A stretch of DNA of 49,386 nucleotides from assembly GCF_001434475.1 (NCBI RefSeq), contig NZ_AZGF01000017.1:1-49386 (forward strand), written 5' to 3'. Source of the DNA: Paucilactobacillus suebicus DSM 5007 = KCTC 3549. GTDB taxonomy: Bacteria > Bacillota > Bacilli > Lactobacillales > Lactobacillaceae. The notes beneath the pieces are model-generated. The model saw only the letters and a program-made list of their open reading frames with translations, was not told the DNA's origin and did not search any database. Below are positions 29,018-37,118 of this stretch, in pieces (the first letter of the stretch is position 1; each line of letters starts with the position of its first letter). The translations under genes and the position numbers were made by a program.

Positions 29018-29618
29018 TCATTTAACAACAGGAAGGTGACGTGCAACTGCCTAATTGTTTATTAAATTGTAAATCTATTGGTCTTCGCCTCAATGGTTCT
29101 AACTATCGTCTGTAACGATGGATCCCCGCATCTAACGACAGCTTTCTTTGGGATCTTTTGTGAACGGCCGATCATGATCTGATGTTTCAAGTAACCGATC
29201 CACCGTTCACCTTAACTAATTGGATACTTTTGGTACTCGGATATGGTTCGCGGTTCTATTACTTGGTTCAGGTTCTAATGGTGCTTGGTTCTCTTGTTTC
29301 TCATTACATGGAACGTGGTTCTATGGTTATCGGTACATGGTTCTTGATGCTCGTTACATGGTTCTAATCTACAAAGTACTCGTTAATGATCTTTGTTCCA
29401 TCTAGCTGGCTAACCAACCTGCCTAACTATAAGGGGTAACGTCAATCTATCCTGGTTCATGAGTACATCTGCGATGCTAAAAAACAAACTTTAAATCTTA
29501 ACTTAAAACGCACTACTTTAAAACTTAAAACTTGTGGTAATTTTGTTACGTAATACAAGGAGTTTCTGTGTGAGAAGGCTTAAATAAAGCAGCAACACGT
29601 AAAACTTACCTTTCCTGT
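28987..29618 (-). ncRNA. Candidate long (about 630 nt) structured non-coding RNA
   Basis: A sigma-A promoter (TTGCTT, 17 bp, TACTAT; 29625-29653) and an intrinsic terminator (28987-29017) bound about 630 nt of minus-strand sequence with no open frame carrying a ribosome site. The 3' half has clear stems: GTGAACGG/CCGTTCAC, GATCCC/GGGATC and ATCGT-N5-ACGAT. The middle (about 29225-29370) is a run of imperfect, apparently unstructured repeats, each with AGAACC or GAACCA, about nine occurrences in 150 nt. A cre-like site overlaps the -35. I cannot place it in a known RNA class; large Lactobacillales RNAs such as GOLLD or ROOL are candidates for comparison only. Confidence 0.65.
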
Positions 29619-29624
29619 AATTGT

Positions 29625-29668
29625 ATAGTATCATGTTCCCGTCATTAAAGCAATGGAAACGCTTTATT
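29625..29668 (-). promoter_or_regulatory. Promoter of the structured RNA with overlapping cre-like site
   Basis: -35 TTGCTT (29648-29653), 17 bp, -10 TACTAT (29625-29630). ATGGAAACGCTTTATT on the plus strand at 29653-29668 matches the cre pattern WTGNNARCGNWWWCAW except at its CA positions. It touches the -35, as expected for CcpA repression. Confidence 0.65.
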
Positions 29669-29917
29669 TTTTGAAATATTTTTGTAATAATTAGCAAAAT
29701 GGTTTTATAAAATACGTAAAAGAGACGTAAAAACCGGTAAATTTAGTGCACGGATTTACATTTTAAACACGCTAAAATCAGACATGTAGTATCACTAAGT
29801 TTAGTGGCTTAGTGAGCTATCCTAAGAATAAGAGTACACGCATCACACATTACAAACTCCATGATAAAGGGTGTGATGATTAGTGGTACGATTAATAGAG
29901 GAAAGGCGGTACCAGCT

Positions 29918-29980
29918 ATGATGGACTTATCCATAGCGGCAATTAATTTTATGATTGCTTACTGGATATTACCTTTTTAG
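29918..29980 (+). CDS. Possible 20-residue hydrophobic micro-peptide (type I toxin-like)
   Basis: ATG at 29918 with AAGGCGG 8 nt upstream encodes MMDLSIAAINFMIAYWILPF and stops at TAG 29978-29980. It is short, hydrophobic and membrane-seeking, as are toxins of type I toxin-antitoxin loci. An 8-bp stem (CATCACAC/GTGTGATG) lies in its leader. A good promoter on the opposite strand (30037-30064) would make an antisense RNA across its 3' end. No sequence match to Fst/Ldr toxins is visible, so the call rests on layout only. Confidence 0.35.
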   Translation: MMDLSIAAINFMIAYWILPF

Positions 29981-30036
29981 ATAATTAGCTCACCACCTGG
30001 TGCTTCAACTCATGAGGAGCCGGTGCAACTGCTCCC

Positions 30037-30064
30037 ATTACATACTTCATTCTAGCATAGTCAA
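30037..30064 (-). promoter_or_regulatory. Promoter for an antisense RNA over the micro-peptide
   Basis: Minus strand TTGACT (30059-30064), 16 bp, TGTAAT (30037-30042); each box matches five of six consensus bases. The transcript would begin with a GGAGC/GCTCC hairpin and run towards the micro-peptide gene. Confidence 0.5.
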
Positions 30065-30129
30065 AAAAATACACTACCTTTTGAATTTATTGTTTTTTTG
30101 CCAAAAACAGTAAATTTATTCCATTCAAA

Positions 30130-30176
30130 ACAAAAGATTCAGTAATCTTCTATTCAAAGATTACTGAATCTTTTTC
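30130..30176 (-). terminator. Terminator after thrS, bidirectional
   Basis: A 17-bp stem AAGATTCAGTAATCTTT-type with a 7-nt loop, flanked by T-rich sequence on both strands; lies 37 nt after the thrS stop. Confidence 0.85.
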
Positions 30177-30212
30177 ATTAATGTTCAAAGTCTGAACAGA
30201 CTTATCAGCTGT

Positions 30213-32018
30213 CTAATCCTCGCGTGAATAGGTAGCCAAATCAGCTAAAATTTGGTCTAAGAATTCTGCCTTTGTCTTAGTGATTTGCTCTGTTTCACCA
30301 TACTTACGAACAGTTACTTTGTTTTCGTTTACTTCATTTTCACCGACAACCAAAGTATATGGAACCTTCTTTGTTTGAGCTTCACGAATCTTGTAGCCCA
30401 TCTTTTCGTTACGGTGGTCAACTGAAGCACGAATGCCAGCTGCAGCAAATTCATTGCGAAGCTTATCGGCATATTCGCCGTGAACATCATCCTTAACTGG
30501 AATTAACTTAACTTGTTCTGGTGACAACCACGTTGGGAACGCACCCTTGTACATTTCAGTTAGGTAAGCAGTAAAGCGTTCCATCGTTGACACAAGGCCA
30601 CGGTGAATCATGATTGGACGATGTTCCTGTCCATCTTCGCCAACATACTTCAAGTCAAATTGCTTAGGCAACATGAAGTCTAATTGAATTGTTGACAACG
30701 TTTCGTCGTTACCCAAAGCAGTCTTAGTCTGAACGTCCAACTTAGGACCGTAGAATGCGGCTTCGCCTTCAGCTTCGTAATATTCAAGTCCCATATCATC
30801 CATGGCTTGCTTCAACATTGTTTGGGCATTGTTCCACATTTCATCGTCATCAAAATACTTTTCAGTGTTCTTAGGATCACGATAGCTCAAACGGAATGTG
30901 TAATCGTTAATATCAAAGTCATGATAAACTTCGATCATTAATTTCAAGATACTCTTGAATTCATCCAAAATTTGGTTTGGAGCAACGAATGTGTGCCCAT
31001 CATTCAATGTCATTTCACGAACACGTTGTAACCCTGATAAAGAACCTGATTTTTCATAACGGTGCATCATACCAAGTTCAGCAATCCGCAATGGCAATTC
31101 ACGATATGAACGAATGTGATGGTTAAAGATTTGAATATGGCTAGGGCAGTTCATTGGCCGTAATTCAAGTTGTTCACCATCCCCCATGTCCATTGGTGGA
31201 AACATATCTTCACGGTAGTGTTGCCAGTGACCAGAAGTCTTATACACATCTAGGTTCATCAGAACTGGAGTGTACACATGTTTGTAGCCGTTAGCAACTT
31301 CCTTATCAATGATGTAGCGTTCGATTGTCCGACGAATAGTAGCACCCTTTGGCATCCAGTATGGCAAGCCAGCACCAACCTTAGGATCAACGAAGAAGAG
31401 ATCAAGATCGTTACCAATTACACGGTGATCACGTTCTTTAGCTTCCTGACGACGCTTCAAGTCCTCTTCCAGGGCATCCTTTTTAAAGAATACAGTGCCG
31501 TAAATTCGTTGAAGCATTGGGTTAGATGACATTCCTTGCCAATATGCACCGGCAACAGACAAGAGCTTGAAGTTCTTAATAGCGTCAGCGTATGTCAAAA
31601 CTGCAGCATTAGCAACAGCAACCACATCCCCAACCTTATAGATAGCAACCTGGCCGTCTTTTGCAGCAGCTTTGATTAATTCGTTTGAGAATTGATCATC
31701 ACTAGCTTGTGCTAAAGCTTCATCCAAAGGAACAGTGGCTAATTCAATCTTAGCGTCGTCCTTAGCAAACTTCTTGATGGCTGCTTCCAAGTCTTCCAAC
31801 TGATCAGCTGAAACCTGTGCATCATCTTTATCTGAATCGATGAAGAATCCATCATCTGTAGCGTTATCTTCACCCAAACGAATTCCTGGGAATTCTTGTT
31901 TCAATGCTGCCTTAGCTAATAAAGCAGTTGTTTGACGCAATGCCTGCAATGCTTCTTGTGAATCGCGGTCAACTTTTTGAACTGACCCATCTGGTGATAA
32001 AACTTGAACTTGTGCCAT
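30213..32018 (-). CDS. thrS: Threonyl-tRNA synthetase with degenerate editing domain
   Basis: 601 residues against about 640-650 usual. Catalytic core intact: RPMNCPSH with the zinc cysteine, LNDGHTF and MIHRG with the zinc histidines, RVREMT (class II motif 2), and the C-terminal anticodon-binding domain (VKLIPVKDD...[11 protein letters not shown]). The N-terminal TGS domain is reduced to about 20 residues. In the N2 editing domain the HxxxH motif reads RQTTAL (residues 28-33), so both histidines are lost, and the DLCRGPH segment is replaced by a VANAAVL-like stretch, removing the other metal-site residues. It should charge tRNA-Thr but not clear Ser-tRNA-Thr. Preceded by a T-box leader. A second, full-length ThrRS elsewhere in the genome is possible. 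Confidence 0.93.
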   Translation of the reverse strand: MAQVQVLSPDGSVQKVDRDSQEALQALRQTTALLAKAALKQEFPGIRLGEDNATDDGFFIDSDKDDAQVSADQLEDLEAAIKKFAKDDAKIELATVPLDEALAQASDDQFSNELIKAAAKDGQVAIYKVGDVVAVANAAVLTYADAIKNFKLLSVAGAYWQGMSSNPMLQRIYGTVFFKKDALEEDLKRRQEAKERDHRVIGNDLDLFFVDPKVGAGLPYWMPKGATIRRTIERYIIDKEVANGYKHVYTPVLMNLDVYKTSGHWQHYREDMFPPMDMGDGEQLELRPMNCPSHIQIFNHHIRSYRELPLRIAELGMMHRYEKSGSLSGLQRVREMTLNDGHTFVAPNQILDEFKSILKLMIEVYHDFDINDYTFRLSYRDPKNTEKYFDDDEMWNNAQTMLKQAMDDMGLEYYEAEGEAAFYGPKLDVQTKTALGNDETLSTIQLDFMLPKQFDLKYVGEDGQEHRPIMIHRGLVSTMERFTAYLTEMYKGAFPTWLSPEQVKLIPVKDDVHGEYADKLRNEFAAAGIRASVDHRNEKMGYKIREAQTKKVPYTLVVGENEVNENKVTVRKYGETEQITKTKAEFLDQILADLATYSRED

Positions 32019-32040
32019 ATGTCTCTCTCCTTTTTTAATA

Positions 32041-32302
32041 TAAAAAAAGCCCCTAGCATCATGATTGACACTAGGGACGTTATTAACAATTTAAACGTGG
32101 TTCCACCCATTTTCACAGGATATGTACGGTAACGTACAGGAAATCCTGCCTCTATGGTTAAATAACGGAAACCAACCGAACTTCCTTATTTCGGAAGCGG
32201 ATATTCGGGAGTAGTACCGCACTAGCATCACTAATTACTAAGATTTCAGCCTATGTCTTAGTATCTCTATCGATCAGCTAGGCGACTCGTCTCCCAATCC
32301 AA
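32041..32302 (-). promoter_or_regulatory. T-box leader of thrS
   Basis: Conserved T-box GGGTGGAACCACGT (about 32093-32108) followed by the terminator GTCCCTAGTGTC...GCTAGGGGCTTTTTTT (32041-32078), with a structured stem region upstream starting at about 32302. A position in front of thrS implies sensing of uncharged tRNA-Thr; a threonine codon (ACU/ACC) occurs at about 32215-32225 but the specifier loop was not folded. Confidence 0.9.
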
Positions 32303-32307
32303 GAAAA

Positions 32308-32335
32308 ATTATATCACGGTTAATTTAAATAGCAA
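32308..32335 (-). promoter_or_regulatory. Promoter of the thrS T-box
   Basis: TTGCTA (32330-32335), 16 bp, TATAAT (32308-32313) with an extended TG. Confidence 0.8.
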
Positions 32336-32404
32336 GGTTTTGTTAAATCGGATTATTCTAAAAAATAACCGTTTTGCGTTGAAAAAGTGTGGAATTTTTT
32401 TGTA

Positions 32405-32526
32405 GTAACTGGGTTGCATGAGACAGATCCCTCCGCTTAATCCAATAATCAAACAATCACCAAAATCGGGCGATTATTTGATTATTCAATTAATGCTCGG
32501 GTTCTAACCGTCTCATTCCACACCTT
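32405..32526 (+). repeat. Extragenic element E5a (tandem copy)
   Basis: Arms ATGAGAC / GTCTCAT, AG-ATCCC / GGGTT-CT with unpaired AACC on the right, inner AATAATCAAA / TTTGATTATT; right end CACACCTT. The left end is divergent (ACTGGGTTGC instead of GAAACGTG). Confidence 0.75.
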
Positions 32527-32528
32527 GT

Positions 32529-32650
32529 CTAACTGGGTTGCACGCAACTGATCCCTCCGCTTAATCCAATAATTCAACAATCACCAAAACCGGGTGATTA
32601 TTGAATTATTCAATTAATGCTCAAGTTCTGACCGCCTCGTTCCACACCTT
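32529..32650 (+). repeat. Extragenic element E5b, next to the asd stop
   Basis: Direct repeat of E5a with a period of 124 bp; right end CACACCTT at 32643-32650, 3 nt before the asd stop (32654). The outer arms pair poorly, but the inner AATAATTCAA / TTGAATTATT stem is perfect. Confidence 0.7.
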
Positions 32651-32653
32651 GTA

Positions 32654-33745
32654 TTACTTTGCTTCAATATACCCCTGTGCCTTCAATAGTTCCGCACAAA
32701 GAATTGCTCCACCCGCTGCACCACGTGCCGTGTTGTGTGATAGACCGATGAATTTCCAATCAAAAATCTTATCTGGGCGTAAACGACCAATTGAAATACC
32801 CATGCCATGTTCAAAGTTCACATCGTAGCGTACTTGTGGACGGAAATCGTCTGTCATGTACTGAATGAACTGTTTTGGTGCACTTGGCAAGCCAAGACGT
32901 TGTGGTTCGCCACTGTATTCTTCAAGTGCTTGGATTAATTCTTCTTTAGTAGGGTTTTGCTTGAAGTTCACAAAAGCAGCTGCGGTATGGCCATATAAAA
33001 CAGGGACACGCAAGCACTGGCTAGTAATTGCAGGTGTCTCAGCGGAAACAATGGCCTTCTTTTCAGGATCTACATGACCCCAAATCTTTAAAGGTTCGTC
33101 TTCAGACTTAGCTTCTTCACCTGGAATATAAGGAATGACGTTACCAATAATTTCAGGAGCATCTTCCAATGTTTTGCCAGCACCAGAGATGGCTTGATAA
33201 GTTGTGGCAATTACCTGGGTTGGTTCAAATTTGCGCCATGCTGAAAGTGCTGGCGTATAGCTTTGAATCGAGCAGTTTGGTTTAACAGCGATGAAGCCCC
33301 GCTTTGTGCCCAATCGTTCACGCTGATACTTAATGACATCCGTGTGATCTGGATTAATTTCAGGCACAACCATCGGTACATCTGGTGTCCAGCGATGAGC
33401 GCTGTTATTCGAGACAACAGGTGTTTCGGTTTTTGCATAATCTTCTTCAATTTTACGAATCTCATCTTTTGACATGCTGACTGCTGAGAACACAAAGTCC
33501 ACTTGTGAGGTGATTTTCTCAATGTCAGTTACATCTAAGACTTCCAGATTTTTAACACCATCTGGAATTGGATCTTGCATCTTCCAACGTCCTGCCACTG
33601 ATTCTTCGTATGTCTTGCCAGCGCTATGTGCACTAGCAGCGACAACCTTAACTTCGAACCACGGGTGGTTTGCTAGCAACGTTACATACCGTTGGCCGAC
33701 CATCCCCGTAGCACCAATTACACCAACTCTTAACTTTTCACCCAT
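32654..33745 (-). CDS. asd: Aspartate-semialdehyde dehydrogenase
   Basis: 363 residues from ATG 33745 (GAGG 8 nt upstream). NADP-binding GVIGATGMVGQRYV, catalytic cysteine in KPNCSIQS, substrate residues around TYQAISGAGK and the conserved LRVPVLYGHTAAAFVNF and late SHNTARGAAGGA. Overall sequence resembles the fungal/archaeal-type ASADH. It reduces aspartyl phosphate to aspartate semialdehyde, feeding threonine, methionine, lysine and diaminopimelate. It stands alone, with no lysine or threonine genes adjoining, and ends at element E5b. Confidence 0.94.
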   Translation of the reverse strand: MGEKLRVGVIGATGMVGQRYVTLLANHPWFEVKVVAASAHSAGKTYEESVAGRWKMQDPIPDGVKNLEVLDVTDIEKITSQVDFVFSAVSMSKDEIRKIEEDYAKTETPVVSNNSAHRWTPDVPMVVPEINPDHTDVIKYQRERLGTKRGFIAVKPNCSIQSYTPALSAWRKFEPTQVIATTYQAISGAGKTLEDAPEIIGNVIPYIPGEEAKSEDEPLKIWGHVDPEKKAIVSAETPAITSQCLRVPVLYGHTAAAFVNFKQNPTKEELIQALEEYSGEPQRLGLPSAPKQFIQYMTDDFRPQVRYDVNFEHGMGISIGRLRPDKIFDWKFIGLSHNTARGAAGGAILCAELLKAQGYIEAK

Positions 33746-33864
33746 TCTCTTAACCTCACTTTTATACGTTACATCCGCTTTAGTATAGCTAAACCACATG
33801 AAAAATCAATTAAAAAATCTTAATTTTTCACACATCTTTTCAATTAAGCCTTTTCACTGCATTT

Positions 33865-35208
33865 TTATGCTGATTTACGATTCCTAATTTGGTAAGCAAT
33901 GAATAGTGCTACAAACCAGACCAATGAAAGTGCCAACGGAATGCGTTGTTCTGGATCCAGCAACAGGAAGATGAGTACCGCAACGAAGAAAATTAAACTT
34001 AGATAATCAGTAACCGGATACCCAGGCATCAGAAATTCCTTTACACCATCTTTGTGCGCCTTCCGAAATTTGATGTGACACCACAACATGATTAACCATA
34101 CAAACACAAAGTTGATGGTAGAAACTCCAGAAATCATATTAAAAATACCAGCAGGCATTAGATAATTTAAAATGACAACTAAGAACAAAATTCCTGAAGA
34201 AAAATGTAAAGCGGTGTTAGGTACCATGTGACGGCTTAACTTTGTAAATGACTGCATTGCGTTACCACCACTAGCCAGGGCATGGAGCGTCCGACTAGTA
34301 CTAAAGATGGCACTGTTAGTCGCAGACATTGCTGCGGTCAAAACAACAAAGTTCAAAATTGCGGCGGCACTTGTAATTCCAATGCCAGAAAACACTTGTA
34401 CAAAGGGACTGGAAGTTGTCGTGATTTTATTCCAAGGCGCAACTGACATGATGGCAATCATGGAACCGATATAGAATAGTCCAATACGAATTGGCAAACT
34501 ATTAATTGCACGTGGTAAGTCCTTCTTAGGATTTTTAGTTTCACCAGCCGTTAGTCCAACCATTTCGATGCCGACAAACGCAAAGACAACCATTTGGAAT
34601 GACATCAGGAAGCCCAAGCCACCAGTTGGGAAGAATCCACCATGTGAAACAAGGTTGCTAAAAGAAGCCGTTGTAGTGCCTGAATGATAATGAAAAAGGG
34701 TCATACCGATCCCAACAACGATCAATGCAATAATTGCGATGACTTTGATCATGGAGAACCACGATTCAAATTCGCCAAACATCCCGACGTTAACCAAGTT
34801 AACCATCAAAAGTAAAATAATGATCACAAGCGGACCAACCCACTGTGGCAGGCTTGGAAACCAATATTTAAGATAAATACCAGTCGCAGTCAAATCGGCC
34901 ATCGCTAAGCTTAACCAACAAGACCAGTAAGTCCAACCAGTGACGAATTCCATTCGATCACCGAGGTAAACTTTAACAAAATCAAGAAATGAATGTTTAG
35001 ACAAATCTGAGAGCAGAAGTTCACCGATAGCTCTCATCATGAAAAAGCAAAAAATGCCGACGATCAGGTACGATAAAATAATGGACGGGCCAGCTTTATG
35101 AATGGCGCTCCCAGAACCTAAGAACAGTCCGGTACCAATGGCTCCGCCAATGGCAATCATCTGAATATGTCTGCTCTGCAACGATCGTGATAACTTCCGC
35201 TCTTCCAA
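33865..35208 (-). CDS. Amino-acid permease (APC superfamily, AAT type)
   Basis: 447 residues from TTG 35208 (AGGAGG 7 nt upstream); the longer frame would begin before the ribosome site. Twelve membrane segments; signature near the N-terminus: RHIQMIAIGGAIGTGLFLGSG, and GLTAGETKNPKKDLPRAINSLPIR in the middle. Proton-coupled uptake of an amino acid; the substrate cannot be told from sequence. A T-box leader lies 520 nt upstream on the same strand, but three extragenic elements and a separate promoter (35421-35448) now lie between. Confidence 0.9.
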   Translation of the reverse strand: MEERKLSRSLQSRHIQMIAIGGAIGTGLFLGSGSAIHKAGPSIILSYLIVGIFCFFMMRAIGELLLSDLSKHSFLDFVKVYLGDRMEFVTGWTYWSCWLSLAMADLTATGIYLKYWFPSLPQWVGPLVIIILLLMVNLVNVGMFGEFESWFSMIKVIAIIALIVVGIGMTLFHYHSGTTTASFSNLVSHGGFFPTGGLGFLMSFQMVVFAFVGIEMVGLTAGETKNPKKDLPRAINSLPIRIGLFYIGSMIAIMSVAPWNKITTTSSPFVQVFSGIGITSAAAILNFVVLTAAMSATNSAIFSTSRTLHALASGGNAMQSFTKLSRHMVPNTALHFSSGILFLVVILNYLMPAGIFNMISGVSTINFVFVWLIMLWCHIKFRKAHKDGVKEFLMPGYPVTDYLSLIFFVAVLIFLLLDPEQRIPLALSLVWFVALFIAYQIRNRKSA

Positions 35209-35229
35209 TGTTGTACCTCCTATTTTTAT

Positions 35230-35347
35230 AAGTGCGAGCAAGGGCGGTTAGAAGACGTGGGTTAAGTCATTAAATCATTTGATCGTGAACTTCGATCGGA
35301 TGATTTAATGACTTAACCGTTAGGCTTCTGCCCTTGCGAGCACGTTA
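35230..35347 (-). repeat. Extragenic element E6, complete, inverted, upstream of the permease
   Basis: On the minus strand: AACGTG at 35341-35346, arms GCAAGGGC / GCCCTTGC, AG-AAG / CTT-CT with unpaired AACC, inner GTTAAGTCATTAAATCAT / ATGATTTAATGACTTAAC, end CACTT. No gene stop abuts it; it sits 9 nt beyond the permease ribosome site. Confidence 0.8.
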
Positions 35348-35420
35348 CGACAAGTAATGCCAAAAAAGCTAAACTCAATAACTGACAGTATGTGTTCCCG
35401 AAAATAATACAAATAAGTAA

Positions 35421-35448
35421 ATTATAGTTTAATACTCAGGTAGGTTAA
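35421..35448 (-). promoter_or_regulatory. Second promoter for the permease, downstream of its T-box
   Basis: TTAACC (35443-35448), 16 bp, perfect TATAAT (35421-35426) on the minus strand. It lies between elements E7 and E6 and would bypass the T-box. Confidence 0.55.
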
Positions 35449-35464
35449 TCTCACCTAAATAGCA

Positions 35465-35584
35465 GAAACGAGTTCTACACACCTGACTCTTAACGTGTAA
35501 GGCAAGATTACCAACGGTCGCAAAATCCGCGACCATCGCCAATCTCACCTTACACACCAGAGTCAACCCGGTGTGTTCCACTCT
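35465..35584 (+). repeat. Extragenic element E7, complete
   Basis: GAAACGAG...CACTCT. Arms ACACACC / GGTGTGT, TG-ACTCT / AGAGT-CA with unpaired ACCC on the right, inner GTGTAAGG / CCTTACAC and GGTCGC / GCGACC. Not next to a gene end; followed directly by E8. Confidence 0.83.
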
Positions 35585-35590
35585 CTACCT

Positions 35591-35688
35591 GAAATGAGCT
35601 CCGCAACACAGATGCCCATCATATAAGTCACGATCACCACTGATCTCATAACCCACGACGATCATTGAAGATTTACTGTGTCACTTTT
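35591..35688 (+). repeat. Extragenic element E8, degenerate
   Basis: GAAATGAGCTCCGCAACACAG, then CATATAAGTCACGATC as in other copies, and a right end CTGTGTCACTTTT. The middle is decayed and the AMMC bulge is not recognisable. A further remnant, GAAATGAGCTCCGCTCTCT, lies at 35703-35721. Confidence 0.6.
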
Positions 35689-35727
35689 ACTTCTTTCTAG
35701 TCGAAATGAGCTCCGCTCTCTAGATAA

Positions 35728-35925
35728 ATAAAAAGTCCCCAGCACAATAGCCTTAAACTACTGTGCCAGGGACGCCAAATTTCTTTTTTAACGCGGTTCC
35801 ACCCAAGCTTTACAATCCGATACGGATTGCCTCTTGCGGTTGATAATGGAACCGTCCATTTATTTCGCCATTTTTAACGCCAGCTCTCAGCCTTACTGGC
35901 TCTCTGTTTGCTTCTCTCGAGATTA
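35728..35925 (-). promoter_or_regulatory. T-box leader upstream of the amino-acid permease
   Basis: T-box core GGGTGGAACCGCG (35792-35804), upstream AGAGAGCCAG...GAGAGCTGGC hairpin typical of the distal stem I region, and a terminator GTCCCTGGCACAGTAG / CTATTGTGCTGGGGAC followed by TTTTTATTT (35728-35773). Minus strand. The specifier codon was not assigned. The nearest downstream gene is the permease at 35208, 520 nt away. Confidence 0.88.
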
Positions 35926-35930
35926 ATGCC

Positions 35931-35958
35931 ATTATACAAACAAATAGTGGAATGTCAA
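35931..35958 (-). promoter_or_regulatory. Promoter of the permease T-box
   Basis: TTGACA (35953-35958), 16 bp, TATAAT (35931-35936) on the minus strand, both perfect. Confidence 0.88.
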
Positions 35959-36123
35959 TACAATTCATTCGCATTTTGCGCAAATAGCGTTGAAACGAGA
36001 TTCCTTATAATTACCGTTAAATCAGCATTTGTAGTGTTTACATTTTTTGAATTCAAATTTTTTTGTGAACAACTCCAACTGAGTGTTAAAATTGTCGTCA
36101 AATATGAAAAGGACGTGATTCAT

Positions 36124-36975
36124 TTGGCTGAACCAAAAGTATGGCTGATCACCGGTACCTCTACCGGATTTGGCCGTCAACTAGTTGAAGCTCTGCAACA
36201 AACTGATGCTAAAATCGCTGCCACTGCACGCAACGTTGAAAAAATTGCAAATTGGAAAGACAACGACAACATCCTTCCACTAACGTTAGATGTAACTAAC
36301 CAATCTCAAATCGATGAGGCAATCAAAGCAACCCTTGCCAAATTTGGTAGAATTGATGTTCTAGTTAACAATGCAGGTTGGGGCTACTTTGGCTCAGTTG
36401 AAGAAGGCGAGATTGACGTTGCGCACCAGTTAATGGATACCAATTTTTGGGGCCTCGTCAATGTCACCCGAGCTGTTTTACCAACAATGCGCAAACAGAA
36501 GTCTGGTAACATCATCAATATTTCATCCGTTGCTGGGATTCTCAGTGGTGCTGGACTAGGGTTTTACAATGCAACCAAGCACGCCGTAGAAGGTCTCACT
36601 AAGGCACTTTATCAGGAGGTCGAACCACTAGGAATCCACGTAACCAATATTGAACCCGGCCCATTTAGAACTGATTGGGCTGGTCGTTCACATCGTTCAG
36701 CTCCCGCTAATATTGCGGATTACGATGACACGGCTCACCAAACGGTTGATAAAGTGGAAGGCTTCTCTGGCACACAAGATGGATCGCCAGAGCTATTGGC
36801 ACAGGCAATTATCAAAATCAGCAACAGTCCAAAGCCACCACTGCATTTTCTGGCAGGTACTAACGCCTTTGAACGAGCTCATGATGAACTTGAACAAGAA
36901 GAAATTGAGTTTGACACATGGGAAGAAGATTCAACTCATCTCTATTACGGTGACGAACAGTATTGGAATCTATAA
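36124..36975 (+). CDS. Short-chain dehydrogenase/reductase
   Basis: 283 residues from TTG 36124 (AAGGA upstream); the long upstream extension of the frame has no ribosome site and overlaps the T-box promoter. Classical SDR features: TGTSTGFG cofactor loop (residues 10-17), NNAG (82-85), SSVAG serine (134-135), YNATK with Y148 and K152, and PGPFRTDW. Cofactor preference is probably NADP(H), given the arginine in ATARN after the second strand (inference). Substrate unknown. Divergent from the permease T-box. Ends at a strong terminator. Confidence 0.9.
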   Translation: MAEPKVWLITGTSTGFGRQLVEALQQTDAKIAATARNVEKIANWKDNDNILPLTLDVTNQSQIDEAIKATLAKFGRIDVLVNNAGWGYFGSVEEGEIDVAHQLMDTNFWGLVNVTRAVLPTMRKQKSGNIINISSVAGILSGAGLGFYNATKHAVEGLTKALYQEVEPLGIHVTNIEPGPFRTDWAGRSHRSAPANIADYDDTAHQTVDKVEGFSGTQDGSPELLAQAIIKISNSPKPPLHFLAGTNAFERAHDELEQEEIEFDTWEEDSTHLYYGDEQYWNL

Positions 36976-36999
36976 TAATCTAAATTAAACTAATATTAG

Positions 37000-37033
37000 G
37001 AACGTGCAATTGACCAATTGCCGTTCTTTTTTT
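37000..37033 (+). terminator. Terminator of the SDR gene
   Basis: GAACG-GCAATTG / CAATTGC-CGTTC stem followed by TTTTTTT. Confidence 0.9.
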
Positions 37034-37118
37034 AGAATTTCTTTCTTAGTCCCCCATGACTACTCGTTTTCATGCTATGATTTTCTTAAGAATTTATTAA
37101 CTTGGGGGAGATTTAAAA

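Noticed and set aside
29182-29405. Two overlapping 61-codon plus-strand frames rich in W, F and L
   Set aside because: They arise from the TGGTTC complement of the GAACC repeats in the structured RNA; no ribosome site.
28987-29618. tmRNA, RNase P RNA, 6S RNA or GOLLD/ROOL assignment
   Set aside because: I could not see the diagnostic conserved segments of the first three, and I cannot verify the large-RNA classes without a covariance search.
32405-32650. Simple tandem transcription terminators after asd
   Set aside because: They lack T-runs and share the arm and AACC bulge pattern of the element family, so they are listed as elements; a termination role is not excluded.
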